Source: Temnothorax longispinosus (lineage: Eukaryota > Arthropoda > Insecta > Hymenoptera > Formicidae). Taken from it: DNA of 64,000 nucleotides. Positions 11,280-22,766 of this stretch are shown here, piece by piece. The notes below the pieces were generated by a model. That model did not search any database. It saw only the letters and a list, made by a program, of their open reading frames with translations, and was not told where the DNA came from. The DNA lies in assembly GCF_030848805.1 (NCBI RefSeq), contig NC_092362.1:186001-250000 (forward strand), read 5' to 3'. Both the position numbers and the translations under genes were made by a program. Positions within the stretch are counted from its first letter, which is position 1. Each line of letters starts with the position of its first letter.

Positions 11280-13621
11280 ATGATTTCTGCTTTAGCCTTA
11301 CATAGAGTTGCAACAACGTTTGTTGCTAACAAAATCAGCAAATCGTATTTTCGTACTATAAGTAAAAGTTCCTCCGACAACTCTGTAGGAATTAATGTAG
11401 TAGTGGAAGATGATATGGTAAGAGAACGCGCATTCTGAAATGTATTGACAGTACTGAAAATCTCTAACATATGTATAATATAACATTAACTACAGATTTT
11501 TAGTACTCATTACTCAGTATATTTTGAAACAATGCGAACCATAAATCAAAGTAAATCATTATTTTGTGTATTTATAAATAGGGTACGTATGAAGGAAAGA
11601 GGCTTCTCCGCCGATTTGGCTGAAACTTGACACGTTTGTGTATTTTGGTGCGTAAAACATGAATCTATAAGTTAAACGTGTCGTTCTCAATTAATGGGCA
11701 TATTGAAAAGTCTAAATACAAAGTATAATAAATGACAGACATCCTAACCACGCAAGCAACTGTCAACTTTAGTACTTAATAACTTTTTTCCTAATTGAGA
11801 GCGACACGTTGAACTTGTAGATTCATGTTTTACACACCAAAATACACAAAACTGTCAAGTTTCATCCAAATTGGGGAGGAAGCCTCTCTCCTTCATACGT
11901 ACCATAAATAGAAATAGGTATATTTCTGTGCAAAACTTTATTGCATGCGTCATGATATTTTATTCTCGTTTGTTTTGGATGTTTTTATGTGATATGATAT
12001 ATTTACATGTTTTCTTTTTTATATTTTTGCAGCCTATTAAAATTGAAAATCCCTATGTAAAAGAAAAACGGGAATGTATTCTGTGTAGATTGGGCATTGA
12101 ACCAGATTACAAGAATGTAAGATTACTTTCACAGTTTCAAAGTCGATACACAGGCAGGATATATGGAAGACACATAACTGGGTTATGCAAACACAAACAG
12201 ATGAGACTAGAACAAGAAATTGCAAAAGCTCAAAGTGCAGGTATATATACGCATACAGGGTGTTTCTTTATTGTATATAAGACTATAGGTGCTATTCTAT
12301 GTGGTTTCCATTCATTGTCACATATTTTAAATAGAAAAATATATATTTATACAATGTTTGTACGTCGTCGATGGGTGTTGAATACATCAAGGTCTTTAAA
12401 TGATAAACATTGCTCTCTTCTTACATATATTGATTGTTATTTCTGCAATGTAGTAAGGTTTCGATACCAGACACGGACTAAAGCCTGTATCAGCGTGGGA
12501 TTGAGATTGGATTGAAATTTGACCACGCAGAGCAAAGTTCATTAAACTTAATTTTTTTTTATTCTGATTGATTAAATTTCAATCCAATCTCAATCCCACG
12601 CCGTAGTCTGATACGGGCTTAACGGTCATTGTCTGTTATCGGCGACGTACAAACATTGTAGTTTGTATTTTTTATTTAAAATATGTGAAAATGAATGGGA
12701 ACCACATACAACGTATGTCAAGATCAAAGTCATCGGCGTGGTGTTCTCTAAAGTAAATACATACCGTGGGAAGTATTGCAGTGGTTCAAGTCACAAAAAA
12801 AAGTTTATATCAATACGTGTTGTTTGACCTTGTTCCCACGGTACGTATAGTCATGTTTCTACTCCAGTAATGTGCAGTTGCTTAACGTTATGGGAAGTGC
12901 TCGAAATAGCCACCTTCGACCTGAATGCAAACCTGCAGTAGTGTAGTGTTTTAAAATGATCCTGTACCTCGTGGGCGTTCAAGTAATCACTGGAATGTTT
13001 TTTTGTCTGGAAGATGTCTTTTACGGAAATGATCCGCATACACAGATGTCTTGCTTAAAAGCTGAATTACAATCGGCAAGTCCATACATCAAATGCATGT
13101 TTGCGTTTTCCCGATTTGAATATTTATTCAATCTTCTAATGCACAGTAAATTAGTGACGTATTAAGTGTTTCTAGTAAGAAAATGAATTGAAGTAAGTAG
13201 ACTCAATCAACACGGTGTGAAATCAAGAAGGTCAGGAAATATCCAGGAGATATTGAGAATTATTTACAAATACAGACTGAATGTGTGACCATTTCGAGCA
13301 CCTCCTATAACGTTAAGTAGCTGGACATTAAGGATGTTCTGGAGAGTTAGACAAAATTTACAATAACATAAAAAACCGCCGATCAAATCCGAGAGGTTGA
13401 TGATCAAACCCAGGTCGTTTTGCCATGGAATGCCCCACATATTATATCTACATATATTTTTTAAATTCAGGAAACATGGCAAACAGATTCGTCAAGATAT
13501 AACTATACACATTTGTTTTTATATTTCAGGTTTAATGGGTTACTGGACGAAAGAACAGGAATATGTTAAAGATCCAAAACTGTTTGATCCAAATCATCCA
13601 TTTAGGCCACACAAATATTAA
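11280..13621 (+). CDS. mRpS18C: Mitochondrial ribosomal protein S18C (bS18m)
   Basis: This is a small-subunit mitoribosome protein homologous to bacterial bS18. Three exons (11280-11417, 12033-12240, 13530-13621) encode 145 residues. Exon 1 encodes a basic N-terminus (MISALALHRVATTFVANKIS) that looks like a mitochondrial presequence. Exon 2 carries the S18 core, with ENPYVKEKRECILC and the signature YTGRIYGRHITGLC. Exon 3 supplies the tail GLMGYWTKEQEYVKDPKLFD. Junction phases agree (0 after exon 1, 1 after exon 2), and the donors GTAAGA and GTATAT are acceptable. The length matches the family. Intron 1 (615 bp) and intron 2 (1,289 bp) are largely occupied by fold-back repeats, described separately. 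The gene is followed on the same strand by cereblon, 1.5 kb away. Confidence 0.93.
11577..11909. repeat. Long inverted repeat (about 120-bp arms) in intron 1 of mRpS18C
   Basis: The left arm, about 11577-11695, begins AATAGGGTACGTATGAAGGA. It pairs with the right arm, about 11785-11909, which ends CTCCTTCATACGTACCATA. Interior matches include CATGAATCTA / TAGATTCATG and TCTCAATTA / TAATTGAGA. There is no coding capacity in the 90-bp spacer. It looks like a fold-back or MITE insertion. Confidence 0.8.
12299..12709. repeat. Inverted repeat with a hairpin element in its loop, intron 2 of mRpS18C
   Basis: The left arm 12299-12371 (GTGGTTTCCATTCATTGTCA... to ...CAATGTTTGTACGTCG) pairs with 12641-12709 with modest divergence. 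Between the arms lies a separate, younger-looking hairpin at 12478-12621, so this is one fold-back element inside another. Confidence 0.78.
12478..12621. repeat. Hairpin element of the GCCCGTATCAGACTACGGCG family
   Basis: The left arm contains AAGCCTGTATCAGCGTGGGA and TTGAGATTGGATTGAAATTT. The right arm contains AAATTTCAATCCAATCTCAA and GTCTGATACGGGCTTAA. A second copy is at 34053-34150 and a half-arm at 27604-27630. The outer edges approximate TTAA. Confidence 0.82.
12750..13330. repeat. Degenerate repeat remnant with ~39-bp inverted segments, intron 2 of mRpS18C
   Basis: Positions 12871-12909 (TTGCTTAACGTTATGGGAAG, CTCGAAAT) are the reverse complement of 13289-13327 with about five to seven differences. 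The region between contains fragments that look like decayed transposon coding sequence, but I cannot assign a family. Boundaries are approximate. Confidence 0.4.
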
Positions 13622-14621
13622 ACGAGTATAATAGCTGTATATGTGCATATATACTTATGTTTATATATAAACACTCGACAAATGAGATGATTATAATTGC
13701 ATTAGCATCAACAAATTTCCCTGTTCAAGTAAAAACTGTTATATATTTACGCTAAATGAAATCCATATATGTCCAACAGATGCGTAATTATTTATAACAA
13801 ACACGATTATAACAATTTTCGATTATAACAAACACGTTTTGCAATACTAGTTAAAAGTAGTATTGCAAGACGTGAACTGAATATTGAAATAATTTTGCTA
13901 ATTGAATATCAAAATAATTCTATAGAACATTATAGTATATGTAAATCTTGTAATACAGTAATTATATGTAAATATCAAAATTTTTTTTATTTTACATTTT
14001 ATTTTTGCGACTAAATCTTTAACAAGAAAAGTAGCCTTTTCCGTTTTAAGAACTGTAACGTGGACTTCATATTAATGACGAAAATAGATGAAGATTATAG
14101 ATTTTCTACATATTAGAAAATGAAACTTTTGATTCTCCTATACGCTTGCTTGACAGAAGACTCTATTATCGAAGTAAAAGAAAATATTGTAGAAAACAAA
14201 AACAATCGAAGCGAGTGCGCTATTTTCTTAACTTGAGTTTAAATTAACATTTTGTACCTTTTTTATATCTATTTTAACATGAAATGCTTGGCTAGATAGT
14301 AAATATCGTATTGTGTAGATTAAAATCAGTATATATAGTTATATACATTTAATAATCAATTTAAATGTCAGAAAAGAAGTTAATTATCATGAAGTGTGTA
14401 TTTAGGAAGTTTCAATCTTGACGAAAGAAAAATGGTCTTACAGATTCTAACCAGCACCATGTCACAGAAAATAAAGCGCTTTGAACTATGCCCTATATAT
14501 GGTACAATAAGATCATTATATATTACAAAACAGATTTCATTAACGTTCAATGTTTAAAACTATTGATGTGAAAATATAGTGTTTTATTTATAATAAATTC
14601 TTATCTTTCTGTTTTTTAGTT

Positions 14622-14646
14622 ACACACACACACACACACACACACA
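14622..14646. repeat. (CA)n microsatellite
   Basis: This is a pure run of CA dinucleotides, about 12 units. Confidence 0.97.
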
Positions 14647-14825
14647 ATATATTTACATTTCGTATACATTTGTATTGTTTTATATACATATATTTATTTA
14701 TATATTTTATGAAATAGATTTCCTATAAATTAGAAAATTTCATAGTCGATTATCGAGTGATTAAAATGAACGTTTTTTTTTATTAGTATCGAAGGTATCG
14801 AACAGTCCACGGAACCGTAATAATC

Positions 14826-14835
14826 GCGCATGCGC
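14826..14835. promoter_or_regulatory. NRF-1-type palindrome upstream of cereblon
   Basis: GCGCATGCGC is followed by A and matches the NRF-1/Ewg palindromic consensus. It lies 315 bp upstream of the cereblon start in a CpG-richer stretch. Function is inferred from the motif only. Confidence 0.45.
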
Positions 14836-14869
14836 AAGATACTGGGTCCCTTTCCTCAGACAACCCCCT

Positions 14870-14980
14870 GGAGTGCGTTCCGATTCCCTACCTGAGTGCT
14901 GAAAATCTATAGTGCACGTAACATATACTATAGGATTTTTAGCACTCGGGTGACTCGGGTGGGGAATCCGAACGCAGCCC
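14870..14980. repeat. Hairpin element in the cereblon promoter region
   Basis: GAGTGCGTTCCGATTCCCTA and GAGTGCTGAAAATCTATAGT on the left pair with ACTATAGGATTTTTAGCACT and GGAATCCGAACGCA on the right. The right arm has a short internal duplication (CTCGGGTGACTCGGGTGG). This copy lacks the CCAATC core. Confidence 0.78.
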
Positions 14981-15016
14981 TGGCGGCCCCTGCGTGGCTT
15001 GCGTGCGCTCTCGCCT

Positions 15017-15024
15017 TGACGTCA
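15017..15024. promoter_or_regulatory. Consensus CRE (TGACGTCA) with a second near-site
   Basis: TGACGTCA is followed four bases later by GGACGTCA (15027-15034), giving CTTGACGTCAATGGACGTCA. It lies about 130 bp before the cereblon ATG. CREB/ATF binding is predicted from the consensus only. Confidence 0.5.
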
Positions 15025-15149
15025 ATGGACGTCAAGAATAGTTGAGAATAGTGTGTGCATACGGCACATACGTGTTGATACTTTGGTCAGTTTGCTTACA
15101 TATTACCAATCGAACGGATTTTATTTGTACCGTACGTGAATAAGAAATA

Positions 15150-16912
15150 ATGGATGTTGATGAGGATTATGACACCGAGCAAAGCGATTACGGCGATTTA
15201 CCCATAGTAGGTATGTTTTTGGGATCGAGTTACTTCACGCGGTGTACTATAAAATATATGTTACACGCAAAAAAAAAATATATATATATATATATATAAG
15301 TATATATCTAATTTGCAATTCCAAATATGTAAACGTTTGTTTGCAATTTCAAACGTGTGAACGCTAGCGAGTACGTGGATCAACTGTATTGACAGTTAAA
15401 TCCTTGTCTGCGGTAACTCGTTTTTTAGATTATAGCATAACCTACGACGTATAGGTACAAAAATGACGCTGACGCACTTGTGCCTCAGACTGTTCAAATG
15501 TCCAATGTTGAAGTTATAAACTGCTTTGCAGAGTCCCCGCGGACCCCGCGTAGCGGCCTGGAGATTGATGAAGATCACGAAAACTGGTCAGATGTAAGCA
15601 CAGTTGAGCTAGGTATATTCTCTGATATTTTTTTATATCTTAATAGACCTCGGTCTCTGCGAACTGCGAACTTGTAATGAGTGCTTTAAAATACGATGAC
15701 GCATCTAGTTGGAACACGAGGCATCGAAAAGACGTTGAATCAAAATAGTATTTATAGTACGTATCGCACCCTGAGAAGAATGTCAACTCAAAAATTTACA
15801 ATTTTTAGGAGAGAGAAAAAACATTTCAGGCATACTTTTTAAGGGCTTGATTCAAAATAAAAAATTTTTTAGTTGTGACAGCATTCCTCTCGGAGTGCGA
15901 TATGTAGTGCTGTAAACACTGAAGTACTAAATAATGGTTGATTTAAGTTTTCTTCACAATTATATCTTTCATAACTCTAGTGATGAACATATCTATATGC
16001 GAAAAGAACAAAATTATATATGTTCTAAAATTTCAAGTAAAAGTTTTAGTAATAAGACACTATATATCATTTTCATGTGTATTTTATTCGAGCTTTATTC
16101 GTTCTATTTACTTGCTTTACATATATATGTATGTTAACACATTGCGGATCAGACATTTTATTGCTAATTATACTCATTGTCAGTAGCCAGCTATTTTTTT
16201 TACGTCAAATATTTTTAAATTACTTATGGTTTGTTCGTAGTTAAAAAAATTACTGTTATGTTAAAAATATTTAATTTCAACAAATATTTTAAAATATACA
16301 TATATCTTTTCAAAATACATTGGTAGAAAGGAAACAAATCACTGTTGTCACTTGTTACTGAATAATAACTGTTCTTGATTAATAAACAAAAAAATATGAG
16401 ATATCTCTTCGTCCATCCGCAATGTGTTAACTTCATCAGTAAACATGTTAGAAGACAATACATTGGTATTTTTTCCAGCAAATGTAGCTATGCACTCATT
16501 ACTTGTAATTTAGCAAAGGCGTATATAGCATGGATAAGCGACATTAAATTCAAAATACCACTTTAGTTTGTTACACGTAATATGTTGCAATAACGTAAAG
16601 CCATATTTTGTTAAACGATATAATAAATATTTGTATATTTTTGAAAATTTTTTGTCTAGTTTTATGATAAGTATTTACATATTAGATATTATATTTTCAA
16701 AGATCATATAATAACTTATATCTTTAATCCCCTTTATTTTAATTAAATGAAAAAAATAATGTGCCTGTGGTTCAATCAATAAACTATTTATTAACAAGAT
16801 ATAATTTGTAAAAGAATTTATATCAATTAGTTTTATTACAATGTTTTATTAAGTATACATACCCAAGTAATAGTAAATAGTGTGCTTTTATAGTATATTA
16901 TATATATATATG

Positions 16913-16956
<44 letters not shown>

Positions 16957-19380
16957 AATAATTTAATATAACGTCAAATGTATAATGAATTATAATCTAT
17001 ATATAGATTTGTCGAGTAATAGAATAGAGTCCAATATGGAAGACGTTCCAGTGCCCTCAGAGAATACATTCGATGTGACGTTACCAGCGACACATTCTGT
17101 AAGTATAAGGTATTTTAAAGATAACACAGTGTAATATTAGTTATGTTAATGTGTAACATAAGTTAGGATTCTTTAAAATAATTAAATATATTCTGTGCAG
17201 TATTTAGGACAAAATTTGGAGGAATTAAGGGGACGGACTATATTGGATGATGGCATTTATATGAATCTACCACTATTGGTAAAGCAGTCTGTTTTATTCC
17301 CTGGACAAACGTTACCCATGACAGTTTTTGGCACACAGACCATAGAGATGTTGCAAAATTGTATACAAAACGATCGTACTTTCGGTGTCGTGTGTTACGG
17401 TTATCCCGAGATGGAGCGAATAGGAACGACCGCTGAAATTTACGAGTACACGGATGGAGGTATATTGTTGGATCATGGACGACGAGAGTTTCGTCTGAAG
17501 GCTAAAGGCAGGCAACGCTTTAAGATATTGCGTATTATTACACAGGTTAGTTTTTATACGAAATATGTATACAATTTATATTCACAACAATTATTAGATT
17601 GTATGGATTTATTCGAAAAGTTTGAAGCGGCTTTAAATAGACTACAGTTAAATGTACTGGGTCATGTAAAAACTATTAAAAAAAATATAACATATATACG
17701 TGGTCTGAAAGACAACATTTTTAAGTATATTTTTAATAAAAACTACTGGCCAGACTTGGGGAATTTTAACTGCATTTTTGTATGTAACTTTGTATTATAT
17801 ATATGAAAGAATGTGTATTTTCATCACTTGACGCTTCTATCTGAAATCTGTAAAAATACCGGATAAGCCGGATAAAAAGATGTTTATGAAGACGATAGCA
17901 AAGTTGAGTTAATCAAAAATTGATCGAATAAATAAATGTATAGGTACATATGTATATCTATATAAGTATACATATATATATATATATATATATATAACTT
18001 CTGTAGAAGTTGTCACTTTCGAAACAACCCAATTATATATAAGAATAAATTATTAAATGTGCTACAACTTAATAACTGGTATTTTGGTATTTTTAAGCAT
18101 AGAATATTATACATATATAAGATTTAATTTTGGATAGTATTATTTTAGTTATTTAAGTACGTAAATAATTATTAATTATTAAGTAATTTGATATTACTTA
18201 TAATCAGGACAACAATAAAATTTCGGCCAATGTTAAAGTATTACCAGAGATAACACTTGAACCACCGTTTTTGGACCAACGCTTAGCCTCATTAGATCAC
18301 TTGAGAATCTCTGTCGATTCTGAGGAAGATATGAAAAAGCAAGAAAGAGTAGAAAACTTGGATGCTGCGGTAACTGCTTGGCCAGCTTGGGTCTATAGAC
18401 AGTACGACCCTGTAAGGCTCTCCTTTAGAATACGTCAGCATTTGCAATTTCTTGAAACTAGTAAGTATTGTGATTGTATAAACAAAATTTATATTATTTT
18501 ATCATTTATTATAATTTTTTAAATACAATTTATATTTTAGGGGGCGGTAGTGTACCTAAAGATCCCATAGATTTGTCTTTCTGGGTTGCACAAAATATTC
18601 TAATGGATCACAATGAAAGACTCACGTTATTAACTTATGATTGTGCTATTTCTCGATTGCAAAGAGAAATAAAATATCTCGTAGAAGTACGTATAAAATA
18701 GTACTATACTAGACTCCGTCCAACGAGAGATCATGGTTGGATCAGACGAAAACTCGTCCGTTTCGCACAGGGGTCTCCGTTCACAGAATGTCTACGTATA
18801 CGGTACACCACGCTCTAGACTTACCCTCACTTTGCTCGCCTATGCGCACAACCAACCATGATCTCTCGTTGTGGACGGAGTATATATATTTATTTGGCTG
18901 CAGTTTTTGGTATACCGCCTGTAATATTAATATCTGTTATTTGAAGGACAAGATATATGTATGTGTTAATTGCGAATCCTTCATTGGGAGACAGTCGCAC
19001 ATGTTCCCGATGAATAAAGAAGGCCCGCAGGGTACTTACGTCAATCCTGGTGGTGTTATACATGAAACTATTACTTTTTATCATGTTCAAGGTGTTGTAC
19101 TTAATAATTCGGATCCTTCAATCGAGTACAGCTGGTTTCCAGGGTAAAATGCAATATTCTAGCATGTCAAAATTCATGCGTGAGTTTTATTCTATTCTAC
19201 CTCTAATACATGGGTTATTATTTTAGATATGCTTGGACAATAGCTATTTGTAAAGGCTGTCGTCATCATGTCGGTTGGAAATTCACAGCGGTGGAAAGTA
19301 ATTTAAGGCCCAAAGAGTTTTGGGGTCTAACACGTAGAAGTTTGAAAAATAAAGATTTAAAAATTAAGAAGAAGAAATAA
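15150..19380 (+). CDS. CRBN: Cereblon, substrate receptor of the CRL4 E3 ubiquitin ligase
   Basis: Cereblon binds DDB1 within CUL4-RING ligase and recruits substrates through its thalidomide-binding CULT domain. Eight exons (15150-15210, 15532-15593, 17030-17098, 17201-17545, 18208-18460, 18541-18686, 18947-19143, 19227-19380) join in phase to give 428 residues, against 442 in human. An acidic N-terminus (MDVDEDYDTEQSDYGD) is followed by the Lon-like domain (GRTILDDGIYMNLPLLVKQ, FPGQTLPMTVFG, GTTAEIYEY). The CULT domain has zinc ligands at C318/C321 (CVNC) and C386/C389 (CKGC). The three ligand-cage tryptophans are present at W375, W381 and W395 (SWFPGYAW, GWKF). Intron 2 (1.4 kb) carries a TTAA-flanked MITE and intron 6 carries a hairpin element. 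The first two exons are the least constrained part of the model. Confidence 0.94.
16138..16426. mobile_element. TTAA-flanked MITE (piggyBac-like) in cereblon intron 2
   Basis: A 289-bp AT-rich element has 12-bp terminal inverted repeats, CACATTGCGGAT on the left and ATCCGCAATGTG on the right. It is bounded on both sides by TTAA (16134-16137 and 16427-16430). TTAA duplication is the hallmark of piggyBac-type transposition; the family assignment is inference. There is no transposase frame. Confidence 0.65.
16893..16951. repeat. (AT)n microsatellite
   Basis: This is a long AT run in cereblon intron 2, interrupted once near 16911. A similar shorter run lies at about 17970-17996 in intron 4. Confidence 0.95.
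18713..18881. repeat. Hairpin element filling most of cereblon intron 6
   Basis: ACTCCGTCCAACGAGAGATC and ATGGTTGG on the left pair with CCAACCATGATCTCTCGTTG and GGACGGAGT on the right. The loop is about 110 bp. The host intron is only 260 bp, so the insertion makes up about two thirds of it and ends 65 bp before the acceptor. Confidence 0.85.
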
Positions 19381-19974
19381 AAAGATCAAAATATCGATAT
19401 ATATATATATATATATATATTAGACATCATAAATGTCTCAGTAATTTTTGGAGATTTTTTGAAGCAGTGCAAGTCATGTTGATATATTACGACCGGTATA
19501 TTATTTTGAAAAGGAGATTGGAGAAATAATCAATAATTTGCACACTAAAAGATTATATTTTATAAACGCTATGATAAATAAGACTTTCTTAAGGTATGAG
19601 GTATAACGTGAAGTATTAACCACATTTGTTCAGTTGAAGCTTCAGTTGAAACTATACTTCGAAATTGAATAACTCTTCAGTTCTCAGTATATTTTAATGG
19701 CATATTCGCAGATCAGATCAAAGTGTCTCACGTGTATGCACATTTTCATTTAGATATGGTAAAGTAGTAAATGTAAAATGGTAAAAAAACAAAAGATACC
19801 ATACGAATAGGCAGGCTAAAAGTGCTAAGAATGTAAAGATAATAGGAGATATAACTGTATTTTTAAAAATTATAAATCATATTTCGATGTAACGCATTTT
19901 TTTTCCCTTAGAAACGTATTTAACATTAATACGAAAAAAAAAGAAACATTTATGATGCTTAATGTACGACGTGT

Positions 19975-20045
19975 GCATGAGTTTTGTTGTATTCGTAATT
20001 TAACCAGCTAGCGCTTGGACAATAGTGATTTGTAAAAGATACCTT
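19975..20045 (+). pseudogene. Degenerate duplicate of the cereblon exon 8 boundary
   Basis: GCGCTTGGACAATAGTGATT followed by TGTAAAAGATACC resembles the start of true exon 8 (GCTTGGACAATAGCTATTTG, TAAAGGCTG, 19231-19260). The preceding intron-like text (GCATGAGTTTTGTTGTATTC) also resembles 19178-19197. The splice acceptor AG is lost and the downstream coding sequence is not continued, so it is a fossil fragment. Confidence 0.55.
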
Positions 20046-20452
20046 GTATACGCGAAGAATAGTTGTTATATTAATTACAATAATAAGTTATAATAGAAAG
20101 AATTTGAAATAGATTCTATGAATGCTACTGTAAATTGATCATTTAATTCTGCTATTAATTAAACTTTGTGTGAAATCTTTTTCTTTGAAGGTGTTATTGT
20201 AAATTACGTATTAAAGTTATATTAAGAAATATACAATATTCTTTTATACGATGTTACTCAATGCTTTGTAAAAAAGTGGTTGGTACTTGTTAAACAAATT
20301 TTCAGCTTTTATTTAATATTTATAAATTCTTCACTCATTTTATCACAATTTGTAATTATGAAGTCTTGTGTCCACGATGCGAGAAATCGATCCGAGAAAA
20401 AGTACTAAAACTCGAATCGTGATAAGTATAAAGACCCAGGCATATAGAAAAA

Positions 20453-20610
20453 CTTAAGGTGAAATTTCATGGGCAGTGAAAAGCAGCAGCAGATCGTACT
20501 GATTGGCTACAAAATAGAGAAGTTCTCGAGTTTCTAGAACTCCTCTATTTTATAGCCAATCAGTACGATCTGCTGCTGCTTTTCACTGCCCATGAAATTT
20601 CACCTTTAAG
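20453..20610. repeat. Near-perfect hairpin element with TGATTGGCTA core
   Basis: Arms of about 70 bp pair almost perfectly: AAATTTCATGGGCAGTGAAA, GCAGCAGCAGATCGTACTGA and TTGGCTA against their complements. The loop itself is a small palindrome (GTTCTCGAGTTTCTAGAAC). The outer flanks are CTTAAGG on the left and CTTTAAG on the right. A left half-arm of the same family is at 27312-27350. Confidence 0.93.
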
Positions 20611-20703
20611 CAGTAGGCAAATCAGCCAATCATAATCAAGACATAACGTAAGAGGTTTACAATTTTGCCACCACACCACAGTATAACCAGGGCACATACC
20701 AAA

Positions 20704-20862
20704 ATGGTCCGCGTCATAATAGAAAAACATGGAGCGCATGTGCGGCCAAACTCTGTCTCTTTTCAACCAATATTACAGTGTTGAATAGAAAGAGATAGAT
20801 ATTGGCCGCACATGGCGCACATGCGCTCTATCCTGTTCTATGACGCGCGGACCGCGGACCGA
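20704..20862. repeat. Hairpin element
   Basis: ATGGTCCGCGTCATAATAGA and GGAGCGCATGTGCGGCCAAA pair with TTGGCCGCACATG, GCGCACATGCGCTC and TCTATGACGCGCGGACC. The right arm carries a short internal duplication (GCACATGGCGCACATGCGC, GCGGACCGCGGACC). The loop contains CAACCAATATTAC. Confidence 0.8.
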
Positions 20863-21068
20863 TTTTCACGTGGTGCATACATATGCGCAGTCCAGTAGTA
20901 TATGTCGATGGTCTGCAATGGCCTGGATAGACCTTTACATACCAACGAATGTGTTAATTGTAATACTTTGCTCTAATAAGGACTGAAATTTAGAATTACA
21001 CAAAAAAAAGAAATATCGTTTAAGTGACAGCGAATCGATGAAGACAAAGGAATTTAGATAAAGGAGCG

Positions 21069-22720
21069 ATGCTTGGTTTTATAAAATTATTATTGCTCGT
21101 GCTTATTAGCACAGTGATAACGCTATTTTTTTCTTATCTTCATTTGGTATTTATATTAGACATGTATTTTCAATGGTTCTTCAACGATGTTCAAGATATG
21201 CAGCAATATGATTATATTATCGGTAAACTACATTTATATACTAATTCAGTTAAACAGAATAAAATGATACAACACAAGCAAATAAGAAAAAATAGATATT
21301 TTGTATACGTTGAAATACTCTTAAATCAGAAATTTTAATTTATTAAAAAATTATTTCATCTACCTATATTTTTTCCTTATTTTGATCAAACAAAATTGCT
21401 TTAATTTGAACAAACGTGTCTTTCTATTTAAACTATTTTGCTCCAAAAGCAATGTTATTATTATTATTATTATTATTATTTCTTTTTGTATTTGTTGACT
21501 TCCAGTTGGTGCTGGTAGTGCTGGCTCGATTCTGGCAACGCATTTAGTGGAGGATAAACATAGCGTATTGTTGTTAGAAGCGGGTGGCACCGCTCCATCC
21601 TTTCTTGACATACCACTCTTGGGACCATTGATTCAAAACACTGTTTACGATTGGCAATACGTCACCGTTTCCCAAGAGTATGCATGTAAAGGCTTAATCA
21701 ACAATGTAAATATATATACTTGTATGCTTACAAAAAAATTCCAATATACACATTATCATAAAAATTTGTTTCCTAGCAAAGCAGATGGCCTAGAGGTAAA
21801 ATTCTCGGAGGCTCAAGCCATCTAAATTATATGGCTTATGTATTGGGACATCAGCTGGACTATGAAAAATGGTTTCCAGATTTTGCTGGTATACACAAGA
21901 TCCATGTTACTAATATATATATATATAAAATAAATCTAGGAGGTTTATTTAAACTGTGCTTTAATTTTCTTATCTGTACGAATATCTTAGAATCAGTTGC
22001 GAAAAATGACGAATCAATCAGTATCAGCGAATTAAGATGGAACACTGATTTTGCAGATATAATTTTAGAGGCAATAAAGGAACTGAATCATAATGTGAGC
22101 AACATAAACTTACAATTGGACACAGGTATCTAATTTTTTTATAAAATTTTACGTGCTCATATACGTGTGTATCTATAATAATATTCATTGTCTAGGTTTT
22201 ATGAAAGCTCACGTGACAATGGAGAATGGCAGAAGATGGAGTTCGGACAAGATACTGTATAAAAAACCTAATCCTGCTCTGACTGTAATTACTCACGCGC
22301 GCGCCACTAAGGTAAGTTCGTCCGAATAACTTTTTAGCATGTATAACAAATATAAGGCAGTATTTTACTTTATAACCATATGTTGAAGATATTAGTGAAC
22401 TTGGATAAAGCTGAGGGGATTGAATTTGTTAGATTCGGTAGTAAATATACGGCAATAGGGAAAAAAGGAATTATTTCAAGTGCTGGTGTAATCGAGAGTC
22501 CAAAATTGTTAATGTTGTCTGGAATTGGACCAAAGAAGCACTTGGAGAAATTCGGTGTAAGTAATATTTGATTATTATTAATTCTAAATCTAGGCCTATT
22601 TGTTTTCACTTACAACCCACCACTTAACGTAAACCTAGATATATTTTGTTACAAAGAGAACTTTGAAAAGACGTACTATATATGTATTATAAATGTGAGT
22701 TACATGTCGTATGATTTGTA

Positions 22721-22766
<46 letters not shown>

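Larger units (their letters stand above)
13622..15149. other. mRpS18C-cereblon intergenic region
   Basis: This is AT-rich DNA with a (CA)n microsatellite at 14622-14646. The right 330 bases turn GC-rich and form the probable cereblon promoter, with an NRF-1-like palindrome (14826-14835), a hairpin element (14870-14980) and a consensus CRE (15017-15024). No other gene is seen. Confidence 0.6.
19381..21068. other. Cereblon-GMC intergenic region
   Basis: This is AT-rich DNA. It contains a degenerate duplicate of the last cereblon exon at about 19975-20045 and two hairpin elements (20453-20610, 20704-20862). The last 200 bases lead to the GMC gene start. No further gene is seen. Confidence 0.6.

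Noticed and set aside
18737..18946. Upstream extension of cereblon exon 7 to 18737
   Set aside because: It would translate the hairpin element; the acceptor at 18945-18946 restores the correct frame and homology.
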